DNA from: Alphaproteobacteria bacterium
Lineage (GTDB): Bacteria; Pseudomonadota; Alphaproteobacteria; RF32; CAG-239
Length of the DNA: 55,550 nt
Assembly: GCA_017480745.1 (NCBI GenBank)
Contig: JAFUSA010000013.1
Coordinates: 1-55,550 of the forward strand
Direction of reading: 5' to 3'
Shown in pieces: positions 34,366-44,162 of the stretch. Each line of letters opens with the position of its first letter. Within the stretch, counting starts at the first letter, position 1. Position numbers and translations under genes: made by a program. Under the pieces are notes generated by a model. The model was not told the DNA's origin and did no database searches. It saw nothing but the letters and a program-made list of their open reading frames with translations.

Positions 34366-35211
34366 ATGTATCAAGATTTTTTTAACAAACAAGATGATTA
34401 TTTGAACGACTTTAAGCAAAAAGTTGCCGAACAAAAAAATGCTACTATGGAAGAACGACGCAGTGAGTTAGTGCGTTCTCGCAACAATTTTTTGGGCACT
34501 TTTGCCGGTATTGTATTAGCCGGTATTGTAGGTTGGTTTGTTTTAGCCCCTCAATATGAACACAGCAGTGATGAAATTCCGGTTATCCGCCGACCGCAAA
34601 CAGCAATAAAAATTAAGCCGGAAAATCCAGGCGGTATGGATATACCTAATCAAGATAAAGATGTTTATAACATAGTAGAAAAGAAAAATATTGATAACAC
34701 AACGGTAGAGAATTTGTTGCCTACACCGGAAAAACCAAAATTACCGGATATAGTTCCGGACGAACCGGAAGTTGATGTTAATGCTAAAAATTTAGATGAA
34801 ATAGTTGATAATGTGGCAGGCGAAAAAACAAATATTTCTTCTGAACAGGAAAAAAATAAAATAGCTGATAAAGCTACCAAAGAGCTGGAAAAAACATTGA
34901 AAACTGCAAAAGAAGAGAAAAAATCAGAAACTAAAACATCGGCACCGAAAGTTGCTGAAAACGGAGCGTGGCAAATTCAGCTTATCGCGTCAAAAAACAA
35001 GGATTCCGTTGAAAAAACGTGGAACAATTTAACAGCAAAATACTCTCTTTTGAAATCATATACGCATGAAGTGCAATCTGCCGATTTGGGTGCACAGGGA
35101 ATGATTTATAAATTGCGTGCCGGAAGTTTTGCCGACAAAGCGGCTGCTCAATCTGTCTGTGCTGCGCTCAAAAAACAAGGTTTGAATGATTGCATAGCCA
35201 AAGAGCGTTAG
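34366..35211 (+). CDS. SPOR-domain membrane protein
   Basis: 281 residues. Cytoplasmic start, one transmembrane helix at about residues 42-62 (NNFLGTFAGIVLAGIVGWFVLAP), a long Pro/Glu/Lys-rich periplasmic linker, and a C-terminal SPOR domain (AWQIQLIASKNKDSVEKTWNNL...YKLRAGSFADKAAAQSVCAALKKQG). SPOR domains bind denuded peptidoglycan at division sites. The SPOR-nagZ-(scpAB)-tat order is familiar in Alphaproteobacteria and supports the class assignment. SD GAGGTG. Confidence 0.9.
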   Translation: MYQDFFNKQDDYLNDFKQKVAEQKNATMEERRSELVRSRNNFLGTFAGIVLAGIVGWFVLAPQYEHSSDEIPVIRRPQTAIKIKPENPGGMDIPNQDKDVYNIVEKKNIDNTTVENLLPTPEKPKLPDIVPDEPEVDVNAKNLDEIVDNVAGEKTNISSEQEKNKIADKATKELEKTLKTAKEEKKSETKTSAPKVAENGAWQIQLIASKNKDSVEKTWNNLTAKYSLLKSYTHEVQSADLGAQGMIYKLRAGSFADKAAAQSVCAALKKQGLNDCIAKER

Positions 35212-35221
35212 GATTTTACAA

Positions 35222-36280
35222 ATGAAACCTATTCTGCCGGCTTTTTTATCTGTTCAGGGCGAAAAACTTTCCGATGATGAAAAACGTCTGTTTGCTCAAT
35301 ATAATCCATTGGGAGTGTGTTTGTTTTCGCGTTTTTGTGAAAATGTGAAAAATCGTAACCAACTACGTAATTTATGCGCGGAAATTAAAGATGTTATCGG
35401 CAGAGAAGATGTTTTGATTGCCGTAGATCAGGAAGGTGGCAGAGTTAGACGTTTGCCAGAGCCTGAGTTTACACCGGTTACAGCACAGCAAAATCTAACC
35501 ACCACTGAACTTGCACGACAACACGCTTATTTAATCAGTTCAGATTTACACGATTGCGGTATAAATGTTAATTTTGCACCTGTTTTAGATATTATGACAT
35601 CGCAAACTTCAAATGTTTTGCAAGGAAGATGTTTTCAAAACAATGTTGCGGAATTAGGGTATGCCATGATTGATGAATATATGAATAACGGTATTTGTCC
35701 ATGTGCCAAACATCTGCCTGGACATGGACGTGCCGAAGTTGATCCGCATTTAGAATTGCCGGTAATAAATGCGAGCTTAAATGATTTGCAAACAGATTTT
35801 GCCCCATTTAAAGCCATAAATAATTGCCCGATGGGAATGGTGGCGCATATTGTATTGCCCGCGGTTGACAAGGAAAATGCAGCCACCATATCGACAAAAG
35901 TAATACACAATATAATCCGTAAAGAGATTGGTTTTACGGGAATGTTGGTATCAGACGCGATTGTTATGCAAGCCTTAAAAGGCAGTATTGCCGAAAAAGC
36001 TGAGCGTTCCATTGCTGCCGGATGCGATGTTATATGTTTGGGAAACGCCGGATTTTCCGCTAATGAAGAATTGTGCCGTAGTAAAATATCTCTTAGCGAC
36101 GCCGGATACGAACGCTTGCAAAAAATAAGCGAAATAATAAATAAAAAAGCAGATTTCTCTAATTATGCAAATGTCAAAAAAAATTATTGTAACTTATTAA
36201 AAAATATTGTAACATACGATCATGATTATGATGCGACGGAAGTATTAAACCGTTTGTATGAACAACAGAAAGGAGTATAA
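35222..36280 (+). CDS. nagZ: Beta-N-acetylhexosaminidase NagZ (GH3)
   Basis: 352 residues. Signature motifs: VDQEGGRVRRLPEP, the catalytic His/Asp loop CAKHLPGHGRAEVDPHLELP and the nucleophile segment LVSDAIVMQALKG (Asp after Ser). It removes GlcNAc from 1,6-anhydro-muropeptides in peptidoglycan recycling in the cytoplasm; no signal peptide is present. It starts 10 bp after the SPOR gene. Confidence 0.94.
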   Translation: MKPILPAFLSVQGEKLSDDEKRLFAQYNPLGVCLFSRFCENVKNRNQLRNLCAEIKDVIGREDVLIAVDQEGGRVRRLPEPEFTPVTAQQNLTTTELARQHAYLISSDLHDCGINVNFAPVLDIMTSQTSNVLQGRCFQNNVAELGYAMIDEYMNNGICPCAKHLPGHGRAEVDPHLELPVINASLNDLQTDFAPFKAINNCPMGMVAHIVLPAVDKENAATISTKVIHNIIRKEIGFTGMLVSDAIVMQALKGSIAEKAERSIAAGCDVICLGNAGFSANEELCRSKISLSDAGYERLQKISEIINKKADFSNYANVKKNYCNLLKNIVTYDHDYDATEVLNRLYEQQKGV

Positions 36281-36281
36281 A

Positions 36282-36683
36282 ATGTCAGGATTTTTTGGTT
36301 GGTTTTTAGTGTTTATCGCTGTTTTAGCCGTATTTAATGCAGAAAAGTTGCCGGCTATTCGTCAGATGTTGGAAAATAAGTTTAAAGATAGTTTAGAGGC
36401 GGCCAAAGAGGGATCCAAGGTAGCCAAAGATAAAATAAAACAGGTTAAAACTGATATAGAAAATAAAAAAGCTGCTGCTGCCAATGTGGAACAGGAACCA
36501 GAGGAAAATACTCCGGAAGAGATTGAAGAATCACTTAAATTTATGGATAATATAATCAAAGAGGAAACCGCCAAAAAAGAACAATCGGAAAAACCGGAAG
36601 AAAAAAAGGAAGAAGTTATTGAGCTTCCTGAGGTAAAAGAGCCTGATCCGGATGCTCCGATTTCTTTGGATAATCATGATTAA
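36282..36683 (+). CDS. TatA/TatB-like membrane protein
   Basis: 133 residues from the ATG at 36282 (AAGGAG 6-7 nt upstream; the longer in-frame start lies inside nagZ). The short N-terminal membrane helix GFFGWFLVFIAVLAVFNAEK runs into LPAIRQML, the layout of TatA/TatB (helix, hinge, EKLP, amphipathic helix), although the conserved hinge Gly-Pro is replaced by Asn-Ala. A long acidic charged tail follows. The position downstream of nagZ matches tatB in related genomes, but tatC is not here and scpA/scpB are absent. Assignment is moderate. Confidence 0.6.
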   Translation: MSGFFGWFLVFIAVLAVFNAEKLPAIRQMLENKFKDSLEAAKEGSKVAKDKIKQVKTDIENKKAAAANVEQEPEENTPEEIEESLKFMDNIIKEETAKKEQSEKPEEKKEEVIELPEVKEPDPDAPISLDNHD

Positions 36684-36700
36684 ACTCTGTTATATTCGTT

Positions 36701-36740
36701 ATACTGCCGATGAATATTAATTTATCGGCAGTATTTTTAA
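36701..36740. terminator. Terminator between TatB-like gene and convergent transglycosylase
   Basis: ATACTGCCGAT (36701-36711) and ATCGGCAGTAT (36724-36734) with a 12-nt loop, then TTTTTAA. Confidence 0.88.
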
Positions 36741-36753
36741 TAACAATGTTATT

Positions 36754-38043
36754 TTATTTTCGTTTTGTTTTGCGCTCCGGTAAAGGCACATTAAAGCCGA
36801 TTTTAGAGTCATAATTTTTGATTTTACTCAATAATCTGTAATCCGGATATCCGTCTTGCGGTAAATTGGCTCTGTTTTGCAAATAACGCACGGCTTCGCG
36901 TGTTTGTGGTCCTAAACGGCCATCTTCCTTTATTTTTTTCTTACTCAAACGATTATAAAACTTTTGAATGAGTAAAATTTCATCGCTATTCATAACATAT
37001 TGCTGAGCAGCCGTTAAAGGCGACCATTTTTCAGAGTTTTTGATATAGTCAGAAAGTATTAACACTGCCAATGCATAATTATCAGAACGGTTCCAAATCA
37101 TTACCCGATTAAAGTTGCTAAACACCATGAAAGCCGGACCTTTTCGCCCATCTGGCAACAAAACAGCTCCTTTCAGATCGTTATCAAAAGGCAAAGTTTT
37201 GCCGGCATAAGTTTTGATACCTAACTTTTTCCATTCGCTGATTTTTTTCATATTTTTACGACCGGAAAGTTTGAAATCAAAATCCCACGGCAACATTATT
37301 CTTGTTCCCCAAGGCTCATCAGTTTTCCACCCCAATTTGCTCAAATAATTCTCAGCCGATGCCAAAGCATCTTCAAATTTATCCCAAATATCGGCTATTC
37401 CGTCACCGCTATAATCAACGGCATAACTATTATATGTAGAAGGCATAAATTGAAAATGCCCCATTGCGCCTGCCCAAGAACCCAAAATCTTGTCATCATC
37501 CAAATTAGTCTTATCCATAATTTTCAAGACGTTATATAATTCGTTTTTGAAAAATTTGGAGCGACGGTTTTTATAGCTTAAATTAGTCAAACTGTCTATC
37601 AAATTATGTTTGCCCTTATTTTGCCCAAAGTTTGTTTCCACTCCCCAAAAAGCGGCCATATAATTAAGCGGCACACCATACTTTTCAGCAATTTTCGCAT
37701 ATTTTTTTTGCATTTCTTTATATTGCTTACGTCCATATTCAACCCGATGTTTATTAACCAAACGATTTACATAATTACAGGTAGTCATAACAAATTCAGC
37801 CTGTTTTTTATCTTGTTTAACAACATCGGGGGCTTTGTGATAATAGTTTTTACCCTTATAGGCCTTATCTATTGTTTTTTGCGAAATACCTCGCGAAAGC
37901 ATCTCACGCTGCAAGTTGGTAACAAAGGTTGTCCACTCTTTAGGCGGAGTAATTTCGGCATTTTTCTTTACCGCCCACGATGGCGCCAAATCGCAACAAA
38001 GCAACAATATTCCCAAAAGCAATCTGTAAAAAATCTTATTCAT
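36754..38043 (-). CDS. Lytic murein transglycosylase, MltB family, with peptidoglycan-binding domain
   Basis: 429 residues from the ATG at 38043, with a signal peptide (MNKIFYRLLLGILLLCCDLAPSWA). The catalytic Glu lies in AAFWGVETNFGQNKGKHNLID, and GSWAGAMGHFQFMPSTYNSYAVDYSGDG confirms the MltB/GH103 fold. The C-terminal ~70 residues (DGRLGPQTREAVRYLQNRANLPQDGYPD) form a PG_binding_1 domain. It cleaves glycan strands to 1,6-anhydroMurNAc ends, the substrate source for NagZ encoded next door. Confidence 0.93.
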   Translation of the reverse strand: MNKIFYRLLLGILLLCCDLAPSWAVKKNAEITPPKEWTTFVTNLQREMLSRGISQKTIDKAYKGKNYYHKAPDVVKQDKKQAEFVMTTCNYVNRLVNKHRVEYGRKQYKEMQKKYAKIAEKYGVPLNYMAAFWGVETNFGQNKGKHNLIDSLTNLSYKNRRSKFFKNELYNVLKIMDKTNLDDDKILGSWAGAMGHFQFMPSTYNSYAVDYSGDGIADIWDKFEDALASAENYLSKLGWKTDEPWGTRIMLPWDFDFKLSGRKNMKKISEWKKLGIKTYAGKTLPFDNDLKGAVLLPDGRKGPAFMVFSNFNRVMIWNRSDNYALAVLILSDYIKNSEKWSPLTAAQQYVMNSDEILLIQKFYNRLSKKKIKEDGRLGPQTREAVRYLQNRANLPQDGYPDYRLLSKIKNYDSKIGFNVPLPERKTKRK

Positions 38044-38275
38044 TATCACCTCACGCAAACGTGGTTAATTATAGGAAAAATTTATTTTACAAAGAGTTAA
38101 AAAATCCGGCAAATTAGCTGTTTATTGGATAAAAGCAAGCTTAAAAAATAAAAATTGCTGAAATCATTAAAGACTATAATTGCAGGACTCTGTGGTGTTT
38201 TAGTTTTCAGCATTATGTTTAATTTTGATTATACCAAAGACAGCAATATTGTTTTTTAATTGATTTAATAACACC
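38044..38275. other. Intergenic region between two reverse-strand genes
   Basis: About 230 bp. The only coding-like signal is a 34-codon forward frame starting at a TTG (38155-38259) that would encode a single hydrophobic helix (TIIAGLCGVLVFSIMF); it has no SD and no support. Otherwise nothing notable. Confidence 0.4.
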
Positions 38276-41200
38276 TTATAACAACTCAACCAACTTTTGA
38301 ATGGCTTTCTTTAAGATGGCCATTCTTTCTTTGTAAGAAGATAGATCGCGCTCAATAAACAAACGCTGATCCGGCCGAATTTTCATTACCCCGAACGAAC
38401 GTGATACCAAATCTATTAACTTATCGGCGGCAGCAAAAGTGTTGTTATGAAAACTAAGCAATATTCCCTTTGAACCGGCATCTACTTTGGCAATGTTTGC
38501 CTTATAGCAAAGCTGTTTTATCTCTATGGTTTGCAACAAATTTTCTACCTCGTCCGGTATCGCTCCGAAACGATCTACTAATTCTTCGCGCATATCCGCC
38601 AGTTCATTTTCATCTTTGAGCGAACCTATGCGCTTATATAATCCCAAGCGAATACCCAAATCCTGAACATAATTTTCCGGAATCATCAGCGGAATACCGG
38701 TAGTTATTTGCGGTGCCCAGTCCATGTATTCTCCATTTATTTTTGCATCTTGCAACTGATCGGCTTTTTGGCGAGCAATTTCCTCTTCCAAAAGATGTTG
38801 ATATAAAGCTATTCCCACATCTTTAATGTGTCCGGACTGCTCTGTCCCCAACACATTACCGGAACCGCGAATATCCATATCATGGCTGGCAAGCGAAAAT
38901 CCAGCTCCCAAAGTATCAAGAGCTTGTAAAATATTCAAACGTTTTTCAGCCATAGGTTTTAAGCGTTTTTTGGGTGGAACTGTAAAATAACAGTAGCCGC
39001 GAAACTTAGAACGCCCTATTCTTCCCCGCAACTGATATAACTGAGCTAAACCAAACATATCGGAGCGGTTGATTATCATAGTATTAACCTTAGGCATATC
39101 AATACCGGATTCAATTATGGTGGTAGAAAGTAATAAATCATACCGACCGTCGGCAAAATTACTGATAATATCTTCCAACTGTTTGGCACCTAATTGCCCG
39201 TGAGCCACCGCAATTTTAACATCAGGCACCAGCTCGCGCAAAATTTTTTCCATCTCCGGAATGTCCGATATGCGGGGACAAACAAAAAATACTTGCCCAC
39301 CACGGAATTTTTCACGATAGATCGCTTCTTTTATCATTACCCTGTCAAACGGCATAACAAACGTGCGCGCAGCCAAACGATCCAACGGCGGTGTTGCGAT
39401 AATGCTTAACTGTTTCACACCGGTCAACGAAAGCTGTAAAGTGCGCGGAATCGGAGTTGCACTCAATGTTAAAACATGAACATCAGCTTTTAATGCTTTT
39501 AGTTTTTCCTTATGCGCTACTCCGAAATGCTGCTCTTCATCAATAATCAGCAAACCCAAATTGGCAAATTTAATATCTTTGGCCAGCAAAGCATGAGTAC
39601 CAACCACAACATTAACCGATCCGTTTTCCATTCCCTCCTTAGTTTCACGAACTTCTTTCGGAGTGCTCAAACGTGAAAGCATACGCACTTTGAGCGGAAA
39701 CCCATGCATACGTTCTTTGAAATTCATATAGTGTTGACGCGCCAACAGAGTGGTTGGCACAATAAGCGCTACCTGTGCGCCTGACATTGCCACCGTAAAA
39801 GCAGCGCGTAATGCAACTTCTGTTTTGCCGAAACCGACATCGCCGCAAACAAGTCTGTCCATAGGTTCTCCACTGCCCAAATCTTGCAAAACATCTTGAA
39901 TTGCATGCAACTGATCTTCTGTTTCGCTAAACGGAAAACCTGAACAAAACTCTTCATAAGCACCACCCGGAGCAATAAAGCTTTCCGCACTTTTCAAATG
40001 TCGTTCAGCAGCAATTTTTATCAATTTTTCGGCAATATCCTTAATTTTTTCCTTAACTTTTGCCTTTTTAGCCTGCCATGCTGTGCCTCCCAAAATATCC
40101 AACTGCATATTTTCATCGTCAGAACCGTAACGCGAAAGCAAATCAATATTTTCCACCGGCACAAACAATTTATCATTGTTAGCATAAAGCAATTTAAGGC
40201 AATCGTGCGGAGCATTGCCGGCCATAATGTTTTCCAGTCCCAAAAAGCGACCAATACCGTGTTCAATATGCACCACCAGCTCGCCGACACTAAGTGAAGC
40301 AACATCGGAAATTAAATCCTTGGAAGTAACTTTTCGCGCTTTGCGATGTTGACGCTCACCCAAAATATCTTGTTCAGAAATCAGACAATATTCGTTACTG
40401 CGAAAACCATGTTCCAATTCGGCTAAAATAAGAGCAATGCCTTTTTTGCGACAAATAGTAAGCGCACTTTGCCAATCATTTGCCAATGCAACATTTTTTA
40501 TGTTATACTCATTCATTAAGCCAAGCAAACGCTCGCGTGAACCCTCGCTATAACAACAAATAATACGGTTTTTACTTTTGTTTTCCTGTAAATATTTATT
40601 GAGTTCCTCATAAACAGCCGAACCGCTTATGTTGCGCACGTGAACAAAATCACGTCCTGATATAGTTTGTGCATCAACGGTATTTTTATCTTCGCTTGCA
40701 TTCAAACCACTCAAATAAACAACTTCATGTTGTTGGCATATATCGGCAAATTCTTTGGTGGTTAAATACAATAATTCCGGAGCAATCGGGCGATAGGCTT
40801 CTTCCATATTTTGAGCATTTTTAATTTGCAACGCCTCCAAGCGTGCCTTATAATAGTCTATTATGCTTTCGCATTTAGCTTCCAAGGCTTCTTGTACTTT
40901 TTTGCCGACAACAACGGAGATATTAGGCAAATAATCAAATATTGTCGGCAATTTATCCTCATAAAAAAATGGCAGCCAATTTTCCATTCCCATATATTTG
41001 ACGGCGTTTGAAATATTTTCGTAAATATCATCGTGCATACCGTCGGCACCAAAGTTCTCTCGATATTTTTTCCGAAAACAACGAATAGTATCAGAGTCCA
41101 AAATAACTTCGTTAGCAACCTGAAAATTATATTCTTGCAATTCTCCTATGGTGCGTTGATTAAAAGGATCAAAAAAGCGAATACGTTCAACCTCGTCATC

Positions 41201-41737
41201 AAATAAATCTATGCGAAGAGGATTTTCGGCATCACTTGGAAAAATATCTGCAATATCACCGCGCACGGCATACTCTCCGGCCTCCATAACCTGTTCCACT
41301 CGGTTATATCCGTTAATTGCAGCATAATGCAAAAATGCATCAAAATCCAATTTTCCGCCAACCTTAATTTTTTTCTGAGCATTACGAAAAATTTTTGCCG
41401 GCGGCAATTTTTGCATTATCGCCCCGATACTGCTTACTATTATCAGCGGTTTTTTGCCGTCATTAAAAAGGATGGCCGACAAAGTTTCTATGCGCTTGGC
41501 CATAATTGTGCTGTTTGGCGAAACGCGATCGTATGGCACAGTATCCCATGCCGGAAATTCCATTACCTTTAATTGCGGATTAAGATAAGAAAGCATGTGG
41601 GCGGTTTGTGCTAAATTTGTGCCGTTACTGGCAATATAAAGCAATGGTTTTTCCGCCGAAACTCTATTTTGCAAAATAAACGCTTCGTAGCCATCGGCAA
41701 CCGAAGTTATGGTTTTTGAATTTATATCTTGTTGCAT
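38276..41737 (-). CDS. mfd: Transcription-repair coupling factor Mfd
   Basis: 1153 residues. UvrB-homology N-terminus (FPAWDTVPYDRVSPN), the RNA polymerase interaction domain around LVHIEHGIGRFLGLE, then helicase motifs: GDVGFGKTEVALRAAF (Walker A), VVGTHALL, IIDEEQHFG (DEEQ box), TLSATPIPRTL, and QLRGRIGRSKFRGYCYF. A C-terminal TRCF domain is present. It pushes stalled RNA polymerase off damage and recruits UvrA. Normal length. Divergently transcribed from recG, with start codons about 80 bp apart. Confidence 0.97.
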   Translation of the reverse strand: MQQDINSKTITSVADGYEAFILQNRVSAEKPLLYIASNGTNLAQTAHMLSYLNPQLKVMEFPAWDTVPYDRVSPNSTIMAKRIETLSAILFNDGKKPLIIVSSIGAIMQKLPPAKIFRNAQKKIKVGGKLDFDAFLHYAAINGYNRVEQVMEAGEYAVRGDIADIFPSDAENPLRIDLFDDEVERIRFFDPFNQRTIGELQEYNFQVANEVILDSDTIRCFRKKYRENFGADGMHDDIYENISNAVKYMGMENWLPFFYEDKLPTIFDYLPNISVVVGKKVQEALEAKCESIIDYYKARLEALQIKNAQNMEEAYRPIAPELLYLTTKEFADICQQHEVVYLSGLNASEDKNTVDAQTISGRDFVHVRNISGSAVYEELNKYLQENKSKNRIICCYSEGSRERLLGLMNEYNIKNVALANDWQSALTICRKKGIALILAELEHGFRSNEYCLISEQDILGERQHRKARKVTSKDLISDVASLSVGELVVHIEHGIGRFLGLENIMAGNAPHDCLKLLYANNDKLFVPVENIDLLSRYGSDDENMQLDILGGTAWQAKKAKVKEKIKDIAEKLIKIAAERHLKSAESFIAPGGAYEEFCSGFPFSETEDQLHAIQDVLQDLGSGEPMDRLVCGDVGFGKTEVALRAAFTVAMSGAQVALIVPTTLLARQHYMNFKERMHGFPLKVRMLSRLSTPKEVRETKEGMENGSVNVVVGTHALLAKDIKFANLGLLIIDEEQHFGVAHKEKLKALKADVHVLTLSATPIPRTLQLSLTGVKQLSIIATPPLDRLAARTFVMPFDRVMIKEAIYREKFRGGQVFFVCPRISDIPEMEKILRELVPDVKIAVAHGQLGAKQLEDIISNFADGRYDLLLSTTIIESGIDMPKVNTMIINRSDMFGLAQLYQLRGRIGRSKFRGYCYFTVPPKKRLKPMAEKRLNILQALDTLGAGFSLASHDMDIRGSGNVLGTEQSGHIKDVGIALYQHLLEEEIARQKADQLQDAKINGEYMDWAPQITTGIPLMIPENYVQDLGIRLGLYKRIGSLKDENELADMREELVDRFGAIPDEVENLLQTIEIKQLCYKANIAKVDAGSKGILLSFHNNTFAAADKLIDLVSRSFGVMKIRPDQRLFIERDLSSYKERMAILKKAIQKLVELL

Positions 41738-41818
41738 ATTTATTGCTTTCTTATTTACAAACTGCCTAAGATTATATACACTTTATGCAGTATAGCAACA
41801 AAAAAAAGAAAAATTAAC

Positions 41819-43900
41819 ATGCGTCCTTCAATATTATATCCGATTTTTGCTCCGATTGAAAATATCAGCGGTATAGGTAAACGTTATGCCGGATTGCTCT
41901 ATGGATTATGTGGCAATAAAATTGTTGATTTGTTGTGGCATTTGCCGAGCGGTATTATTGACCGCCGTTGCAATGTTCTGCTAAATCAGGCCGCTAACGG
42001 CAAAATATGGACCGGCAAAGTGCGTGTTGTTGAGCATTTAGCGCCTAAAACTAAAAAACAACCTTACCGCATTGCCGTTGAAGATGACACCGAGCAGTTA
42101 ATTTTAGTGTTTTTCAAAACTTATGGCGATGGTTTGAGTAAACAATTTCCGGTTGGAGCGGAAAAAATTATTAGCGGCAAAATAGAAATATTTAATCACT
42201 CCCTGCAAATGACACATCCGGATTATGTAGTTGATGCCGAAAATGCCGAAAATATGCCGTTGATTGAAACCGTGTATCCTTTAACCGCCGGTATTACCAA
42301 TAAAATGCTGAATAAACAAATTAAACAAGCGATTTCCTATGTTCCACAGCTACCGGAATGGTTGGACGAACACTTTTTAACACAACATAATTGGCCTAAT
42401 TTTAATCAAGCCTTGCGACAAATACATAATCCGCAAAATTTGTCTGATTTAGAGCCTAATTCACCGGCACGACGCCGTTTGGCTTATGATGAATTATTAG
42501 CAAATCAACTTTCGTTGGCTATTGTGCGCGGCAGATTAAAAAAACAAAAAGGACGTTCTTTGACCGGCAACGGAACGCTTAAAGAAAAATTACTCAAAAT
42601 AATACCATTTAAATTAACATCAGCACAACAAAGAGTTATAAACGAGATTGAATGTGATTTATCAAGTGAATATCGTATGTTAAGATTGTTGCAAGGAGAT
42701 GTTGGCAGCGGCAAAACCATAGTGGCACTGCTGACCATGCTTAATGCGGTAGAATGTGGTTTGCAAACGGCAATTATGGCACCTACGGAAATATTGGCAG
42801 AGCAACATTATGAAACTATTGCCGAATTGTGCAATAAAATAGGTGTAAAAACAGCTCTGCTGACCGGCAATGTGAAAGGTAAAGCGCGCAAAGAATTATT
42901 AGAAGATTTGTCTGCCGGAAAGATCGATATTATAATCGGCACACATGCGTTGTTTACCGAAGATGTGGTGTTTAAGGATTTAGCGTATGCCATTGTTGAC
43001 GAGCAACACCGTTTCGGGGTGCGTCAACGTTTAAGCTTGTCACAAAAGGGAAATTTATGCGATGTGTTAGTGATGACGGCTACACCTATTCCGCGCACGC
43101 TTGTTTTAACCCAGTTCGGAGATATGGAATATTCGCAAATAGATGAATTGCCTGCCGGACGCAAAGCGGTTACCACTACGGTTATGCCTCTTAGTAAAAT
43201 ACATGATGTTGTAGATGCTTTGGAACGCAAACTGCAAAGCAACACACAAGCTTATTGGATTTGTCCGTTGGTTGAAGAATCAGAAAAAATGGATTTGTCG
43301 GCAGCCACCGAACGTTTTGAAAGCTTAAAAGAAATATTCGGAGATAAGATAGGTTTAGTCCATGGCAAAATGAAAGAAGCGGAAAAAAATGCGGTGATGG
43401 AAGATTTCAAAAACGGTAAGCTAAAGCTGCTTGTTTCAACCACAGTAATTGAAGTCGGGGTAAATGTGCCAAACGCAACCGTTATGATTATTGAACATGC
43501 CGAGCGTTTTGGTCTGGCACAATTACACCAACTTCGCGGACGCATTAAGCGTGGCTATGAAGCCGGCAACTGTGTTTTGATGTATGGCTATCCGCTAAGC
43601 GCAGTTTCGCGTGAGCGTCTAAATACCATCAAAAACACAGAGGACGGATTTTTAATTGCCGAAGAAGATTTGAAATTACGTGGCGGAGGAGAGATTTTAG
43701 GCACCAAACAATCAGGTTTCAGCAACTTTCGTTTGGCAGATTTAAGTGTGCACGGTGATTTGCTCTTAACCGCCAGCAAAGAAGCGGCGCTGATTTTGCA
43801 TAACGACGAACATTTGCAAAGTCCGCGCGGACAAAACTTACGCACGCTCCTTTACCTTTTTGAACGTGATGAGGCAATTAAAACATACAACGCCGGATAG
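41819..43900 (+). CDS. recG: ATP-dependent DNA helicase RecG
   Basis: 693 residues from the ATG at 41819; a longer frame overlapping mfd is unlikely. N-terminal wedge (OB) domain with ISGIGKRYAGLL, then GDVGSGKTIVALLTML (Walker A), IIGTHALF, IVDEQHRFGVRQR (DEQH), TATPIPRTLVLTQFGD, and QLRGRIKRG. It remodels stalled forks and Holliday junctions. No strong SD is visible. A decayed type 1 pilin leader on the opposite strand begins a few bases after the stop and its hairpin may act as the recG terminator. Confidence 0.96.
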   Translation: MRPSILYPIFAPIENISGIGKRYAGLLYGLCGNKIVDLLWHLPSGIIDRRCNVLLNQAANGKIWTGKVRVVEHLAPKTKKQPYRIAVEDDTEQLILVFFKTYGDGLSKQFPVGAEKIISGKIEIFNHSLQMTHPDYVVDAENAENMPLIETVYPLTAGITNKMLNKQIKQAISYVPQLPEWLDEHFLTQHNWPNFNQALRQIHNPQNLSDLEPNSPARRRLAYDELLANQLSLAIVRGRLKKQKGRSLTGNGTLKEKLLKIIPFKLTSAQQRVINEIECDLSSEYRMLRLLQGDVGSGKTIVALLTMLNAVECGLQTAIMAPTEILAEQHYETIAELCNKIGVKTALLTGNVKGKARKELLEDLSAGKIDIIIGTHALFTEDVVFKDLAYAIVDEQHRFGVRQRLSLSQKGNLCDVLVMTATPIPRTLVLTQFGDMEYSQIDELPAGRKAVTTTVMPLSKIHDVVDALERKLQSNTQAYWICPLVEESEKMDLSAATERFESLKEIFGDKIGLVHGKMKEAEKNAVMEDFKNGKLKLLVSTTVIEVGVNVPNATVMIIEHAERFGLAQLHQLRGRIKRGYEAGNCVLMYGYPLSAVSRERLNTIKNTEDGFLIAEEDLKLRGGGEILGTKQSGFSNFRLADLSVHGDLLLTASKEAALILHNDEHLQSPRGQNLRTLLYLFERDEAIKTYNAG

Positions 43901-43920
43901 TTACTTAGAAAAAGTTGTTT

Positions 43921-44080
43921 ATTAATAAAATTTAACCGCCAAACGGCGGCAGGGGAGTTCGAAAACCATACATAATTAAATGATCCTTGCAATCTTATCG
44001 GAGATATCTATCATATCAATAACAGTGCTAAGCACCGAATCGTATAAGAGCTGTTTAAGGCCCCGAACCAAAGTCAACTA
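43921..44080 (-). promoter_or_regulatory. Orphan, internally deleted type 1 pilin leader
   Basis: Reverse strand: GTTCGGGGCCTTAA, AGCTCTTATACGATTCGGTGC, GATATCTCCGAT, then an abrupt junction to AAGATTGCAAGGATCATTT, and the terminator CCGCC-GTTT-GGCGG (43936-43949) with a U-rich run. The ~55-nt core from the second arm of the TCTCCGA hairpin through TAGATGTTCAGG...CCTAAAA is missing. The 5' GAAC-UUCG hairpin is spoiled (GACTTTGGTTC) and the promoter is not recognisable. No pilin ORF follows; recG occupies the space. A remnant of an eighth cassette. Confidence 0.72.
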
Positions 44081-44100
44081 TTTTTTCAAAAACACATAAG

Positions 44101-44133
44101 AAAAAACTGCGACATGTTTCCACACCGCAGTTT
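44101..44133 (-). terminator. Terminator after the Bax-inhibitor-1 gene
   Basis: Reverse strand: AAACTGCG and CGCAGTTT (44104-44111 and 44126-44133) around a 14-nt loop, followed by TTTTCTTATG. Confidence 0.75.
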
Positions 44134-44162
44134 CAAAGGAGTATTATGAAAAACAATAATAA

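Noticed and set aside
38155..38259. 34-codon TTG-started ORF with a hydrophobic stretch
   Set aside because: No SD, rare start codon, no neighbour context.
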